The notes under the pieces are model-generated. The model did no database searches, was not told the origin of the DNA, and was given only the letters and a program-made list of their open reading frames with translations. Below are positions 12,484 to 24,428 of a stretch of DNA of 64,000 nt, in pieces (the stretch's first letter is position 1; every line of letters starts with the position of its first letter). Source of the stretch: Vitellaria paradoxa. Its lineage: Eukaryota; Streptophyta; Magnoliopsida; Ericales; Sapotaceae. The translations under genes and the position numbers were made by a program. The stretch lies in NCBI GenBank assembly GCA_019916065.1, contig CM034238.1:5234199-5298198 (forward strand), given 5' to 3'.

Positions 12484-13610
12484 GGGCGTGCGTTTGGAAA
12501 GAATAGAAGTTCAGGCCCAAGCGTTAAAATGATCAGTTTTTAATTTTTGTGTTTAATTTTTAATTTTCATTTGCATAATGAAAAAAAAAAAACTTAAAAT
12601 CATATTTGATAACTATAACGGTTAATTAGTAGTTATAATGGTTAATTAATTAAATTCAATAAATTTAATTATTTTAATTATATTAATTATTGAAAATAAT
12701 TTAATTTAATAAAAATAAAATATATTAAACATAATTTATTATAATTATTTTTTAAAAACAATTTAATAAAATATATTTCATGTTAATTAAAGTAACTAAT
12801 TAATTTGATTTAATTAATTAATTATATTAATTGAATTTAATTATTTTAATTATATTATTTTATCAAAATAATTTGATTCAAAAAATAAAATATATTCAAT
12901 ATAATTTAATTATATTATTTATTAAAAATTATTTTTATATTAGTTTAATTAATTAAATTTATTATATAATTAACTTAATTTAATGTATTTATTTTAATTA
13001 TATTTTTATTAAAAATAATTTAATTCAATGAAAATAAAATATATTAAATATAATTTATTATGTTATTTATTAAAAATAATTTTATATTAATTTAACAAAT
13101 TAAATTCAATTATAAATAATATAATTTAGTTAATTACAATATTTAATATAATTTACTTAATTAATATATTTAATATATTAAATTAATTATTGATAAAATT
13201 AATTATTAATTAAATTATATTTAATATACTTTTATATAAATAAAAATAATATATTATTAATTTAATATATTAATATATTTTATATATTAATTAAATATTT
13301 TATGTTAAATAATATTATATTTGACGGTGACCAAAAATAAGTAAGAGGTAATGGCGGCGGTGGTCAAATATTGGTGGCGACTAGTGTGATGATTATAACT
13401 AATAGTGATTCTATAAGAAATTAAAAACTGAAAATGAAAACTTGAGAAAATATATTTTTTATGTTTTTATAATTAATTTTGAAAATAATTTTTATTTTTT
13501 TAAAAATTAAAAATTGAAAATAAATTTACCAAACGAGTTTTCATGTTAAATTTTAAAAAAAATAAAAACAAAAATTAAAATTTGAAAACGAAACGATTGC
13601 CAAACGGAGC
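12484..13610. mobile_element. AT-rich Tourist/Harbinger-like element (putative)
   Basis: The left end begins GGGCGTGCGTTTGG and the right end, read inward, GCTCCGTTTGG; TTT flanks both. The interior is almost pure A/T with recurring ATTTATTAAAAATAATTTA-like words. The same architecture is seen at 14339, 22394 and 46204. The left boundary is uncertain because promoter-like sequence lies inside it. Confidence 0.4.
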
Positions 13611-15140
13611 TTTAACTTTTCTTTTTCTTTTTTTTTTTAAATCTTTTTATGGATATTTTTATTCTCAATACTTAGTTACAACCATAGCAACATTTAATAA
13701 TAACATAAATAGATAATAATAGATTACAATATAACACAAACAAGTAGACTTTGTTTTGCATTATTTATAATCGTTTGGATGGAGTGAAATAGGAAAAAAA
13801 TAAAAAAAATTTATTTTATAATTCATCACTTGGTTGTGAGTTTTGTAAGGAAAAAAATAAAAGAAAAGAAAAAAATGAGAATAAAAGTGTTAAAATTTTA
13901 AAAATTTCATTATTCCAAAAGCACAAGAAAATGGAGAAAAGAAAAAAATAAATTAATGAAAATTTTAAAATAACATATTTGTTCACAAAATAAAGAATAC
14001 AAAATACAAAATATTTTAGGGTAGAATAAATTTATAACCCTCTAATTTTTCAAAGAATTTAATGATAAAATAATATATAATTTTTTCTTTCATTTTTCTC
14101 AACTTATAAACAAATATAAAGAAAGTTATAATTTTTTTATCTTCTAAACTTATGAACAAATAAAAAAAATTATCATTTCATTTATTCCCTCTTTCCTTTT
14201 AATTAATGTGTTGTTCTTTTTTTAATTTGCCATCCAGAGCTCACACGCCAAGCACATCAAACTTGAAACTATTTTTAATAAGTAATTATTACATAAATTA
14301 GTAACCGGAATTATTTGTGGTGAGTGTAGTATTAGTAAGCCTTCATTTGGTAACATTTTCTATTTTTTCTATTTATATTTTTAAAATTTTATAAAATGGC
14401 AATAGAAATGTTTTTGTTAAATTTGTTTATATTTTTTTATTTCCAAAAATGAAAAGTTAAATAGAAAAACATAAATATAAAAAATATGTTTTCACTCTAT
14501 TTTTTTCTGTCTCAAACATTTTGTTAATTTTAATACTTTATCTATTTTTATTGTATCATATTAAAATGAATTATTTTATTTAAATATTTTATTAAAGTGA
14601 GATTATTTTTAATAAATAATATAATTAATTAAAATTAATTTAATTATCTAAGTTAATATGTTGTAGATAATTAAATTAAATTAGTTAAATTAAATTAATT
14701 TAATTTAATAATTATTTTAATTAGTTAATATAATTAATATTAAATATATCTTATTAAATTATTTTAATAAATATTATAGTTAAATTAGTATAAATGTATT
14801 TTATTCAATTATTTTTAATAAATAATATAATTAAATTACTATTTAAAAATATAAAATAAAAAATAAGTTCAAAATAGATATATTAAATAACACTTAAATA
14901 GATAAACATGAACAAAAAAAATGCGATAGCATAACTAAACAGTCCTAAATGAAGTGATAAACATATTTTGGAGTATATGCTTAAATTTTTTTATTTTGTT
15001 TTATCTTTCTTAAAATTAAAAAATAATATTTTCAGACAGATTGTTTCAAAACATTTGAAAAAGGCAAATAACAAAAATATTAGCAAAGTTGAGGGTCGTA
15101 CGTGATCTTTCGGGGACAATGACAGGGGTCAAGCTGTAAT
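13611..15140. other. AT-rich intergenic region
   Basis: No gene is visible. It consists of A/T-rich repeats, including the element at 14339-14945. It separates the start of the KH gene from the start of the coiled-coil gene, which are divergent. Confidence 0.5.
14339..14945. mobile_element. AT-rich Tourist/Harbinger-like element, TAA TSD
   Basis: Flanked by TAA on both sides (14336-14338, 14946-14948). The left end GCCTTCATTTGGTAAC and the following ~80 bases closely resemble the inverted right end of the 22394-23428 element (shared TTTTCTATTTTT…CTATTTAT and AATRTGTTTG blocks). There is no open reading frame. Confidence 0.55.
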
Positions 15141-15159
15141 TAACCATATAATTTGAAAG

Positions 15160-16302
15160 AAGAACGAAAACATTGCGTCCCGCCCACCCATGGCCGTCCT
15201 CTCTCTGTGTTTATGTTGTGTGTGTATATATCACTTGTACATATGCCGATTTCCCAACCACGAAAGCAACAGATTCCCACTATCGGCCGATCTCTGATTC
15301 TGCTTGTTACCAACAGGTGAACTGATCGAAATTTAATACTTCTGTCGTTCTTTTTCATGATTCTTTTTTTTCTAGGGTTTCCAATGGTGTTCGTATGTGA
15401 AAGTTGGATATGTTATCGCAAACTCAATGCTAATCCTACTAATACCTCTTTAACTGATCAAATGTTTGATAATTTTATCCAGAGCTTGACAGCAGTTGTT
15501 ACTGTTGAGAATCGAACAATTTATATTTGGATTTAGGTTTTTTCAAGCCGTTACCATCTGTATTTTACTCCATGTGTTACTTGGTTGTTGGTGATGTTGC
15601 TTGCAATGTATGAAGAACCATTGAATTGAATTTGGATTTATAGATTAGTTTATGATTTTTCTTGCATTTTAAGCCCCTGATTTAGAGGCTACTAATGCTT
15701 AAAAGGCAGATAGAAAATAAAGAAACCGTAGTGTTGATTTTTTTTTTTTCTAAATAATATTTTCCCAATATTTAGGATCCCAAGAACAAGACCTTCACTC
15801 AACCAAATCTAAAATGAACATCCACACTGAAATTTTGTTCTTTGGAACAAAAGAATTTTACCTCAGAAGTCCTTAATTTTTGTTTTTTGGGGTTTCATTT
15901 CCAATAGGACCAACAGTGTTACTTGATACATATCACAAGAAAAAAGCTGGTTATTAGTAAATTGCATTGTTCAAATTAATGAAACATGAAATCATTTTTG
16001 GTTTTTGAGGGTTGACTAAAAACAAGCTGAATGTCAAAGCTATGGATTCAAAGTGGAGAATGGTTTACAAGGTCATTTTTTCATGGTCTCTGATTGTTCT
16101 TTAGAAGTTTTGAGAAAGTAACTGTAAAATTGTTTTTCCTTTTTTTTTTTTCCAGTTTCATCTGTTGTTTTCTGGTATAATTTCTTACATATATCAACTA
16201 GTCTCTTGAATCCAGTTGTTCATTTTGGGCTTGCCTGTTAACCCACCTTCACCTCTTATTGTGTCAGGATAGAGTTATAATACAGATTGAGAAGTCAAGG
16301 GC
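15160..16302 (+). other. Promoter, 5' UTR and probable UTR intron of the coiled-coil gene
   Basis: A pyrimidine-rich leader around 15180-15316 ends in CAG|GTGAAC. The next good acceptor is TGTGTCAG at 16267, 35 bases before the ATG. An intron of about 950 bp (15317-16267) in the 5' UTR is therefore likely. No coding sequence was seen in this stretch. Confidence 0.5.
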
Positions 16303-18423
16303 ATGGGAGGTGTTTACGATGAGTTAGATAAACTTAAAGAAGAGGTGGAAAATGTCAAAAAAGAATGCCAGACCAAGGCAGAGCAGTTAGAGGGTTTGAG
16401 AGAAGCTCACAATGAACAGCGAATTAAATTTATGGAATCAAAGTCGCTGATAGAGGAACTGGTTCAACAATTAGGTGGCAAGTCTGAGGAAATAACTGAG
16501 TTGAGGCAAATCTGTGAGCATCTCAAATCCAGCTTGATTGCAAAGGAATTATTCCAGAAAAACCTCAATTTTGTAAATGAAAATCTTCGAGTTGAATATG
16601 TTGAGAAAATTCAAAGACTTGAGGGAGAAAACAAGGAGTTGGTATTGGCTTTAGATGAAGCAACAACAAGAACTCAAGATTGTGTGAGGAAGATTTGTGC
16701 TTGCAACGAAGAATCTAAGGGACTGAAAAGACTCTTACTAATTGAACAGAAAAAGTGCCTTGAAGCAGAGCAGAAAGGCAAGGCGTCTGAAGAGCTAAAA
16801 TTGAGAGATGATATGATACTGAAACTGGAGGAGGGAAGTAGGAATGTTAAAGATCAGTTGAAATGGAAGAGTGAACAGTTTGAACATCTTGAAGAAGCTT
16901 ACAAGAGGCTTCAAGATCAGTTCCGGTTAAGTAAGGTGGAGTGGGAGACGGAGAAATCAGAACTGCTTGAAGAGATCTGTTCGTTGCAATCAAACTTGGA
17001 TTCTCAAACTCGAATCTCAGAAAACCTTCATAGCCAGTTAAAGATGTGTAACCAATCCCTATCTCATGAAGAAAGCAAAACAAAGAGTCTGGAAGTCGAG
17101 ATGTTCAAATTAGGATCACACTTTGAGAATGTAATTTTGGAATGTGAAGAAGCAAAATCAAAGATTGAAACCTTGTTGACACTTCAGAGGGATAAAGATA
17201 TTGCAGAACTAAGAAATGCGTTGGGAACAAAAGAGACTCTCTACAAGGAAATGGAGCACAAAGTTGCCCTACGAGAGAACAGCATAGATGTTTCGTGTGC
17301 TTTAGAAAGAGGTAACTATGAATTCTACAAGAAAATTCATGGAACCAAACTTGAACTGCAGAAATGGAAATCTAACGAGGAAGTGGTGAAATTGTACATT
17401 GAAGAAAACACCAGAGTCCTCAAGCAAGAAAAGGAGAGCCTTCTTGGCATTTTAAAGGAGCAAGATGAAAAAATAGGTAATCTCCAGCAACAAATTGTTC
17501 AACTAGAATCAGTGATTGCAGAAAAAAAGGAGGCTATAGAAGCTCTTAAGCAGGAGAAAGAGAAATCTTGTCAAATTGCAGAAAACAAGGACTGCAGCAT
17601 AGAAAAGCTTCAGAACGAGATTGCTTTTTTGAAGCAAGAGTTCACAACAAGAGAGGTTGAAGTTGCCATTATTGCACGATTAGATGCACAAAAGGCTTTT
17701 GAGCAAGAAGAAGAGAGGCTTTTAAATATTGTAAAGGAGAAAGACAAGAACATAGGAGATCTCTGTGCACAGGCTATGTTGCTGAAGCAAGACTTAGAAA
17801 GTGCAGTGGTTTCTTCTTCTTCTGTAGTCACAGAAAAACAAATTGAAATTGATCTACTCAGTGAAGCTTTGGAGAAAGCTGAGAATTTGAAGAGGTTAGA
17901 AACTCAAGAGAAGGACAAGACAATCAGTGAACTAGGAAAAAATATCGAGGATTTATGTCAGAAACTGAAATTTCAGGAGGAATCATTGCTCCATTCAAAT
18001 GAAAAGTTTACAAAGCTTGAAGCTCTACTGGAAGCCCATAAATCAACTGTACAAAAATTGGAGGATTGCATGGGGAACAAACAAGGGCACCTGGAGGGCC
18101 TAGTCAATTCGCTTCAGCACCAAAATGAATTTCTGCTTGAAGACATAAAGAAGTTGTCCTTTGAAAAGGAGGATTTGCTAGGTCAAATTGAGGGAGCTTG
18201 TAATTGGATCGATGACTTTTCTGGTAAGTGCGTTGAACTGATGGATATTTTAGACAATGCATTGCAAAAGTCCAACAAGTATGGAGATGCGGTGGATTTG
18301 TTGGTGAGTGATGGGTTCCCTATTTCTTCCAGGGCGCGCGAAAACACCTGTCTTTCTTCTTCAACAAAGTGGGTTGAAGAGAGTATTGACAAAAGATCAC
18401 CACTGACAGAGCTCAACCATTAG
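16303..18423 (+). CDS. Long coiled-coil protein, At4g38062-like
   Basis: An uninterrupted 706-codon frame, ATG to TAG. Almost the whole chain from residue 5 to about 640 is Glu/Lys/Leu/Gln-rich with heptad spacing, so it is predicted to be a continuous parallel coiled coil. There is no signal peptide or membrane segment. The start MGGVYDELDKLKEEVE and the segment around residues 165-205 (LRDDMILKLEEGSRNVKDQLKWKS, shown here only as landmarks D168, K179, W188) fit the plant family of uncharacterised protein At4g38062. The last ~80 residues are less helical and Ser-rich. No enzymatic motif is present. A structural or tethering role is inferred; the true function is unknown. The stop lies 0.8 kb from the convergent phosphatase gene. 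Confidence 0.9.
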   Translation: MGGVYDELDKLKEEVENVKKECQTKAEQLEGLREAHNEQRIKFMESKSLIEELVQQLGGKSEEITELRQICEHLKSSLIAKELFQKNLNFVNENLRVEYVEKIQRLEGENKELVLALDEATTRTQDCVRKICACNEESKGLKRLLLIEQKKCLEAEQKGKASEELKLRDDMILKLEEGSRNVKDQLKWKSEQFEHLEEAYKRLQDQFRLSKVEWETEKSELLEEICSLQSNLDSQTRISENLHSQLKMCNQSLSHEESKTKSLEVEMFKLGSHFENVILECEEAKSKIETLLTLQRDKDIAELRNALGTKETLYKEMEHKVALRENSIDVSCALERGNYEFYKKIHGTKLELQKWKSNEEVVKLYIEENTRVLKQEKESLLGILKEQDEKIGNLQQQIVQLESVIAEKKEAIEALKQEKEKSCQIAENKDCSIEKLQNEIAFLKQEFTTREVEVAIIARLDAQKAFEQEEERLLNIVKEKDKNIGDLCAQAMLLKQDLESAVVSSSSVVTEKQIEIDLLSEALEKAENLKRLETQEKDKTISELGKNIEDLCQKLKFQEESLLHSNEKFTKLEALLEAHKSTVQKLEDCMGNKQGHLEGLVNSLQHQNEFLLEDIKKLSFEKEDLLGQIEGACNWIDDFSGKCVELMDILDNALQKSNKYGDAVDLLVSDGFPISSRARENTCLSSSTKWVEESIDKRSPLTELNH

Positions 18424-19231
18424 AATTGTATAACTTTGGATTTGTCATTGCGGATTCATCAATCCAGAGATAGTTGTACTACGAATTTTGGAAAAGCTCT
18501 TGTTTTGTCTTGGAATGGTATTATCTAAGTGTTCTAATTTATGCACAATGTTGACTCATTTGCAGAAAAGATTGCAATCTCTTCTACAACAATTTAGGGG
18601 TGCAAAAAGTACCCGATCAACCCAACGGCCGAAACAACCTGACCCTTTTGGTTCGGTTCTAAAGAGTGTTAGCTCAATTTTTATCAATTTAATTTTGAAT
18701 TAATATATTGTGATTTTTTTATCAATTTAATTTTGAAATTATATATTTCAAGTCTCGACCCAATCCGAAAGCAACCCAATTTTAGCTTACTATGGACCCG
18801 AGCCAATAAAAATTGGGTCGATTTGGTTCCATATGATGACTTGTTCCATCTTTGGGTCTAGAATTTTGAAATGATAAAAATCAATTTGATTCTGGGTCTA
18901 CTATAACTCTGAAACAAATTAAATTGGTGCATGCTCGTTTGTTCTGTGATGAAATTATGGTGGTTAGCAGAAGGTTGATTTTAGGGGATAGAAGATTAAC
19001 TAAACCTTTATGTCTATACAACATGTATAATATTTTTATTTTTTATTTTTTATATATATACTTGAAACTGCTCTCCACGGCATCAATCTGTAAAAATATG
19101 ACGATAGGAACCCTATATAAAAGCTAATCAAATAATTCAATGGGCAGTAGGAAAGGCAAATCTGCCGACACAGAACAATTTCAAATTTTCAATGGCTTAA
19201 ATCGTAGGGTAAACAAACATAGAAGGAACTT
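18424..19231. other. Intergenic region between convergent genes
   Basis: It holds the 3' ends of the coiled-coil gene (+) and the phosphatase gene (-). A short repeat is visible: 'ttatcaatttaattttgaa' occurs near 18680 and again near 18720. Low-complexity words with 'gggtc' and 'gaccc' around 18600-18850 suggest an old transposon remnant. There is no gene. Confidence 0.45.
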
Positions 19232-22200
19232 TCATTTCTGGTTGCTCCTTTTTGATGAACCCCAACCTCGAGAAAACTTTGTAAAACCTTGCCTCAAAGC
19301 TCCAAGATTTACACCGTTCCCAACCAAGATGCTGGTCACCCCCATTTTTGAAACCTGAAAAAATATGCCACTAGAATTTCTGGTTTTTTGTGATAAAATC
19401 TAATTCTATTTTTAGAAATAACTCGCTTAAACTCAATGGGATGTTCTAAAGCAAAAAGAAACGAAAGGGGGAGGAGGTGGACAATCAACAGTGGCCATTT
19501 TTACCGTTTCTATGTTTGGATCCTCATCGTCAAAAAAGAGCATTGAATTATAAGGCACCCCAGTTCTCCTGCTAATTCTTTCAAAGTGCTCCGTCTTGTG
19601 TGTCCAACTGTAAAAGATCTCCTGGAGTATCATATGTACGTACGACTACAAATCAGACCTCTCTCGTAGGAAGGACCTATTAATTAGCCAATTTCAGGCA
19701 ATTACCACCATGACAGTGCAAGTTCACATGAAATTTAGTAGCTTAATTGTTCAGGCAATTTTTATTAAGATGCAGCAGTGAAAAAAAGATTAATCAACCA
19801 AAATGCAAACCCTTCCCAATAGCTCACCTGTGCCACAAACATTGCTCTTATGTTCAACTTGTCAAGATATGTCTTTGCTATGTCTGGAGTTGGTGATCTA
19901 GATGCAATAGCAACATCAATTCCTTTGTCCTTGAGTGCATATAGGATGCCTTTTGTATGTGGGTACAAATATGGCATTTCACGCTTGGAGCGGCATTCAC
20001 TGACAAATGAACAGAAACTTGTATTGACATTAAGCTTTTTATTGGAATGTATTTTAACATTACAGTTCTTCAGATATTGGTTGGAGAAACGTAACAAGCA
20101 GATTATATTGAAAACATTAAAGGTGGAAACCTTACACCCACTATAAAACATCATACATTAGCAAGTACTAGCTAGAGTATTTATTCCGTATTACCCTTAA
20201 CATTTTATAACAATGGTGGCAGTGAGAAACATCAGATGACCACGGAAGGATTCATATTGCAAGGCAAATAGCATTGTACAATTTAAGCTGCTTTTATAAC
20301 ACCTTCTACCCAAACCAAACTAAGCCTTTTCCCACTAAGTGGGGTTGGCTATATGGATTTGACGACGCCAATCAAATTTGTTGGTTTGGTTTTTATAACA
20401 CCTTCTATGGGTTCTAGACGTTAAAATGGACAATGTTTTTATATCATTTTTCTTACTAAAGTATTTAAAACTATCAGTTGCAAATGCAAATGGACAGCCC
20501 ATAGCTCTCTCAAAATTGTTGGTTGCTATGCAGCAAGGGTGAGTACTTCTGTATAAAGTTTGCCCACTTAAAAGATCAAGCCTTTCGCTAGACAAACTCA
20601 TTTTTACTCAAACAAATAGGAGCAACTCTGTTTAAGTTGCCCAATGCCTAAAGAAAAAAAAAATGAGGATGCAATTTTTTGGAGCCTTTGTGAAGATAAA
20701 CAAACTTTGCATATGCACAAACTATATCGTTGAAATCAATAGTGTGACACACCCCAAACTTGCGACAACTCAGTGCTAAAACCAAGGACGGGGCCAAGAA
20801 TGCTAGATTGGAGGGAGGGGTCAAAATGCTTATATCTACCAAAAATATAGTAGCTACAGTGAATTCTAACAAGGGGGCTAACTAACTATATTTTATATTT
20901 TTTAACTACAAAATATAAGATATCTACAGTAATTTTGATAGTCGCTCAGTGGGGCAAGGCCCCCCATAATCCCCACATAACTCCATCCCTATTTAAAATT
21001 ATATTGTTGAAATCAATGGCTTGACAAACCCAAAGCATCCTACTACCCCAAGTTCTTGTTTGAATGATGAACCAACAAGAGTTTACATCTGAGTACAATG
21101 CTTTCGGATTTTTTTTTTTTTTAAGATAAAAGTTATCAATTTCTTTTTGCTTATTCCTGAAGTATAAAACGTTCTAGCTGTTCCTAAATAGCTTCTTTCA
21201 AAATTGCTCTACTTCCTCAATCAATGTTTTGGCAAGAGATATGATTTCTTGGAACCAAGTACATAACTCAACGAGAAATTTCCTTACCAGTCCAATTTCT
21301 AACAAATCAAGAAAACCATCTGGTCTTGTATAAATAATCATTATTTATTCTTCTGCCAAAAGAGCTAATTAGGATTGTTTAAGTAATTCACCAATCGTTG
21401 ACCGCTTGCCAATTGTTTCTGAGTAACTTTATTGAGATCAGAAGTAAATTGTGGGAAGGCTTCTAATTGTTTAGCAAGAGTGTTCAATCTCAACAGTAGC
21501 AAAACCATGAGAATTCTTCCAAAAGAAAATGCTTTGGAATGTTCCATTCCTTTTATCCAAGGGGGGAAAAGATCAAAAAAGTGCCAAATCAAATTATTTT
21601 TCTGGTACCCAAGAAGATCAACATGATGATAATACTAATGCTATAAAAAGGTCGGAGCAGTTAAAAGGCTATGTTGTACCCTCCTAGCTGTTCTGTCTCC
21701 ATCTATATACCATCCAAAGGAGGAAAGGAATTAAATTTCAAGGAAGTTGAAGAAATGTAACTCAGTTTCACAATTTCAATGAGTCACTTAATAGTACAAC
21801 CAGTAGTATATTGCAATTTGCATACCAAACTGCAAACTTGAAATTATGGACCCAAAATTAGATTCTCAGACCAAATTCTTTTTAGCTAATATAGAAAATC
21901 CATCAATTAGTTTCCTCCACGAAACTCAAAAAGCATAAACTGTTTATCAACAGTTCAAACACAATCCATCCGCATGAGAGGCACAGCAGCAAACAGCGTT
22001 TTTCAATTCACAGTTTGCGAAGATGCTGCACCAATCATTCTTCTTCTTCAACAAATCAATAATTTCAATTGATTCCGTGACTTACGAAGAGTGAATTTTA
22101 ACACGAAACGACAGTCATTTGTTCATTAATCATCGCGGAGAAGTGAAACTGAAACGAAAATTGTGGATAATTAAGAGAAAATAATAGAAAATATATACCA

Positions 22201-22308
22201 GTAAAAAGGCCAGAGAGTGTAGTCGAGATCGAAAACGACCAAACGAGGCAGCACTTGAAACAAACTCATAATCTCCAGCGCCTCGTTCTTCACCTTCGCG
22301 TCCCCCAT
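19232..22308 (-). CDS. MDP1: HAD-family magnesium-dependent phosphatase (MDP-1-like)
   Basis: Four exons: 22308-22199, 19999-19828, 19621-19505, 19354-19232, all GT–AG, phases 2,0,0, giving 173 residues and a TGA stop. Catalytic HAD motifs are complete. Motif I is DLDYT at 27-31 (nucleophile D27, acid/base D29). Motif II is the Ser of AIASRS near 68. Motif III is the Lys in SWTHKTEHF. Motif IV is FFDDED. The segment [14 protein letters not shown] across the first junction matches the plant MDP-1 family. The animal enzyme dephosphorylates protein tyrosines and glycated or sugar phosphates; the plant substrate is not established. The protein is soluble with no targeting peptide seen. The C-terminus after KFSRGWGSS is short, so a further alternative last exon cannot be excluded. 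Intron 1 (2.2 kb) holds small repeat insertions. Confidence 0.93.
20309..20390 (-). mobile_element. 82-bp RTE-type LINE tail (or SINE) insertion with 17-bp TSD
   Basis: The segment is flanked by perfect 17-base direct repeats TTTTATAACACCTTCTA (20292-20308 and 20391-20407). Its body matches the 3' end of the RTE-type LINE at 35343-36330 (shared CCTTTTCCCACTA and the 'atatggattt' block), with the same (CCAAA)n-like tail. It lies in intron 1 of the phosphatase gene. Confidence 0.8.
20750..20995. repeat. Dispersed repeat remnant in the phosphatase intron
   Basis: A GC-richer block contains 'gggggtcaaaatg' and 'ggggcaaggcccccc'. The portion around 20818-20940 is a diverged match to 24690-24815 (shared order: tcaaaat, tatagt, gtgaattytaa, ttatattttataat). 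It is a multi-copy element of unknown class. Confidence 0.5.
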
Positions 22309-22393
22309 CTCTCTCTCGATTCTCGAATTCTCTGCCTTTCTCGCGATTCAGAGATTGTTTATGTCAGTCTTACAATTTGTGTGAATCGATTGA

Positions 22394-23428
22394 GGGTGAG
22401 TTTGAGTTGTATAAAATTGTACGAAATTGTAAAAGTGAGAGCCAGTTTTTTTGTTATTATTTTTCTATTATTATTTTATGTTTTTTTATTTTTTTATTTC
22501 TTATTTTTAAAATAAAAATTAAAAGTATATTTGAAAATGTAAATTTATTTATAATTATTAATTTTTTATTTTAAAAAATATTTAATTTTATTAATTTTAA
22601 AAAATTAATAAAACTTAATAAAATATATTTTATATTAATTTATATAATTAAGTAAATTAGTACAGTAAATTATTTATTAAAATCATTTAATTCAATAAAT
22701 ATATAATATATTAAATTATATTATTTATTAAAAATAATCTAATAAAATATTTCCATATTAAATAAATAATTAAATTAGATTAATCATTAAATTAAATTAT
22801 TTGTTTTTAAATTAATTAAATCATAAATAATTTAATAAAATATATTTTATATAAATTAAATTAATTAAATCATAAATAATTTAATTTAATTATGATATTT
22901 ATTTAAAATAATTTAATAATAATTATTAAATTAAATTAAAAATAATTTAATTTAATTATTTATTATTATTAATTATTTTATATAAATTAAATTAATTATT
23001 AAATTAAATAAATTAATTATGATATTTATTTCAAATAATTTAGCAATAATTAATTATTAAATTAAATTAATTTATTTTATTTTTATTATTTATTAAAAAT
23101 AATTTATATAATTAATTTAATTTATTGAATTTAATTATATTATTTATTAAAATAACTCATTTTAATAAAATATTTGAATAAAATAATTTATTTTTATGTA
23201 ATGTAACAAAAATAGATAAAGTTTTAAAATTGAAAAAATATTGGTAACAAAAAAGAAAATCAGAGTGAAAACATATTTTTTCTATTTACGTTTTTTTATT
23301 TATGTTTTTTTTTTTTGAAATAAAAAAAAACGTAAACAGGTTTATCAAACATATTTCTGTTACGAATTTACAGAATTTTGAAAGCATAAATAGAAAAATA
23401 GAAAACGGAAATATAACCAAAGGGGGCC
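22394..23428 (-). mobile_element. AT-rich Tourist/Harbinger-like element
   Basis: The left end GGGTGAGTTTGAGTTG faces the inverted right end GGCCCCCTTTGG, with TGA/TTA at the flanks (an imperfect 3-bp TSD). The right-end 90 bases match, inverted, the left end of the 14339-14945 element. The interior is A/T repeats only. Confidence 0.5.
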
Positions 23429-23821
23429 TTAACATTTCATGTTTTGTGTAGTAAGTAAAGAATTTAAATTTTACTGTCTTATAATTCGTGTTTGTAAAGA
23501 TTTATAAAATTTTGTATTATTTTGTTTAATTTCAAACGTGATCAGAATCTAACCAAGCATTTTTATGTCACTTTCAAGTAATAGAAAAAAAAATAAAAAT
23601 AAATTACAGTAACCATAGTTTTCCTCTAAATTTAATTCGAAGTTTTTTTTTTTTTTTTGGTTCAAGATTGCAATAACACTATGTGTATATATACACACAC
23701 ACAAAATTATATAAAAGAAAATAATTATTGTAAAGCTACTTGTACTATAGTAGGAATATAAACTTTACGATTCATTTATATTATATGCATCGATAATTAT
23801 GGATGGAGTCATATAGTGACA

Positions 23822-24260
23822 TGGGATAAGTAATTCCTTAATTTTGAATACGGAATTATTAAAATACTCTTTTCTTGTATTTTAATTTTATTAAAAATAA
23901 TTAACTTAATTAAAAAATAAGATATTTTGACCATATTAAAAAATTAAAATTAACTCAAAATTTTTAATATAAAAAGAATTTACAAAATCAAACTCAAATA
24001 TTCTTTTTATGAAATAAATGCTTTTTCTCAATACATAATTAAATATTTTTTTCATAATATTATTAATATTACGTAATTAATTTTATAAATAATAAAATTT
24101 AAATAATATTATATTTTTTGTCATGATAAACATTCTTATTAAATCTCAAATACTGTTAATAGACCAAATGAACTATTAAATTACCAAAAATATATTCATT
24201 AATTTAATATTTAAAAATAATTTTTTCTTTTTCTAGAAGTAATTTCACTTCCCCCCAAAT
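23822..24260 (+). repeat. Dispersed ~0.5-kb repeat family, copy 1
   Basis: Collinear with 44862-45377 and 49021-49565. Shared in order are a 'tattaaaaaattaaaattaa' block, 'tttttatgaaataaa', 'ataatat…aataataaaatttaa' and 'ttaatatt…aatttt'. No coding capacity is seen. Confidence 0.65.
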
Positions 24261-24394
24261 TTTAACCTGGGCATAACTAGAATTCTTCGTAAGTGCTTGG
24301 TGCTTATTAGTGAAATTTCTAAATTCGCCTTTATTGGAAATTGTGCAGTAGCTGCAGCAGACCGAATCTACATATTGTCACGAGATGAAGATTT

Positions 24395-24428
24395 GGCCCA
24401 ACCATAGTCTGGGCTTAATTCAGGCCCA
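24395..24428. promoter_or_regulatory. Cluster of three site II motifs with no adjacent gene
   Basis: GGCCCA at 24395-24400, TGGGCT at 24410-24415 and GGCCCA at 24423-24428 lie within 34 bases in a locally GC-richer island (about 24270-24530). Such clusters mark plant housekeeping promoters, but no open gene starts nearby on either strand. Confidence 0.35.

Noticed and set aside
18595..18850. TAGGGGTGCAAAAAG, like a hAT terminus
   Set aside because: No matching inverted right end was found within a reasonable distance, so an element could not be bounded.
22255..22574. Plus-strand open frames over the phosphatase start
   Set aside because: They are antisense to exon 1 of the phosphatase and run on into A/T-rich repeat; no protein family fits.
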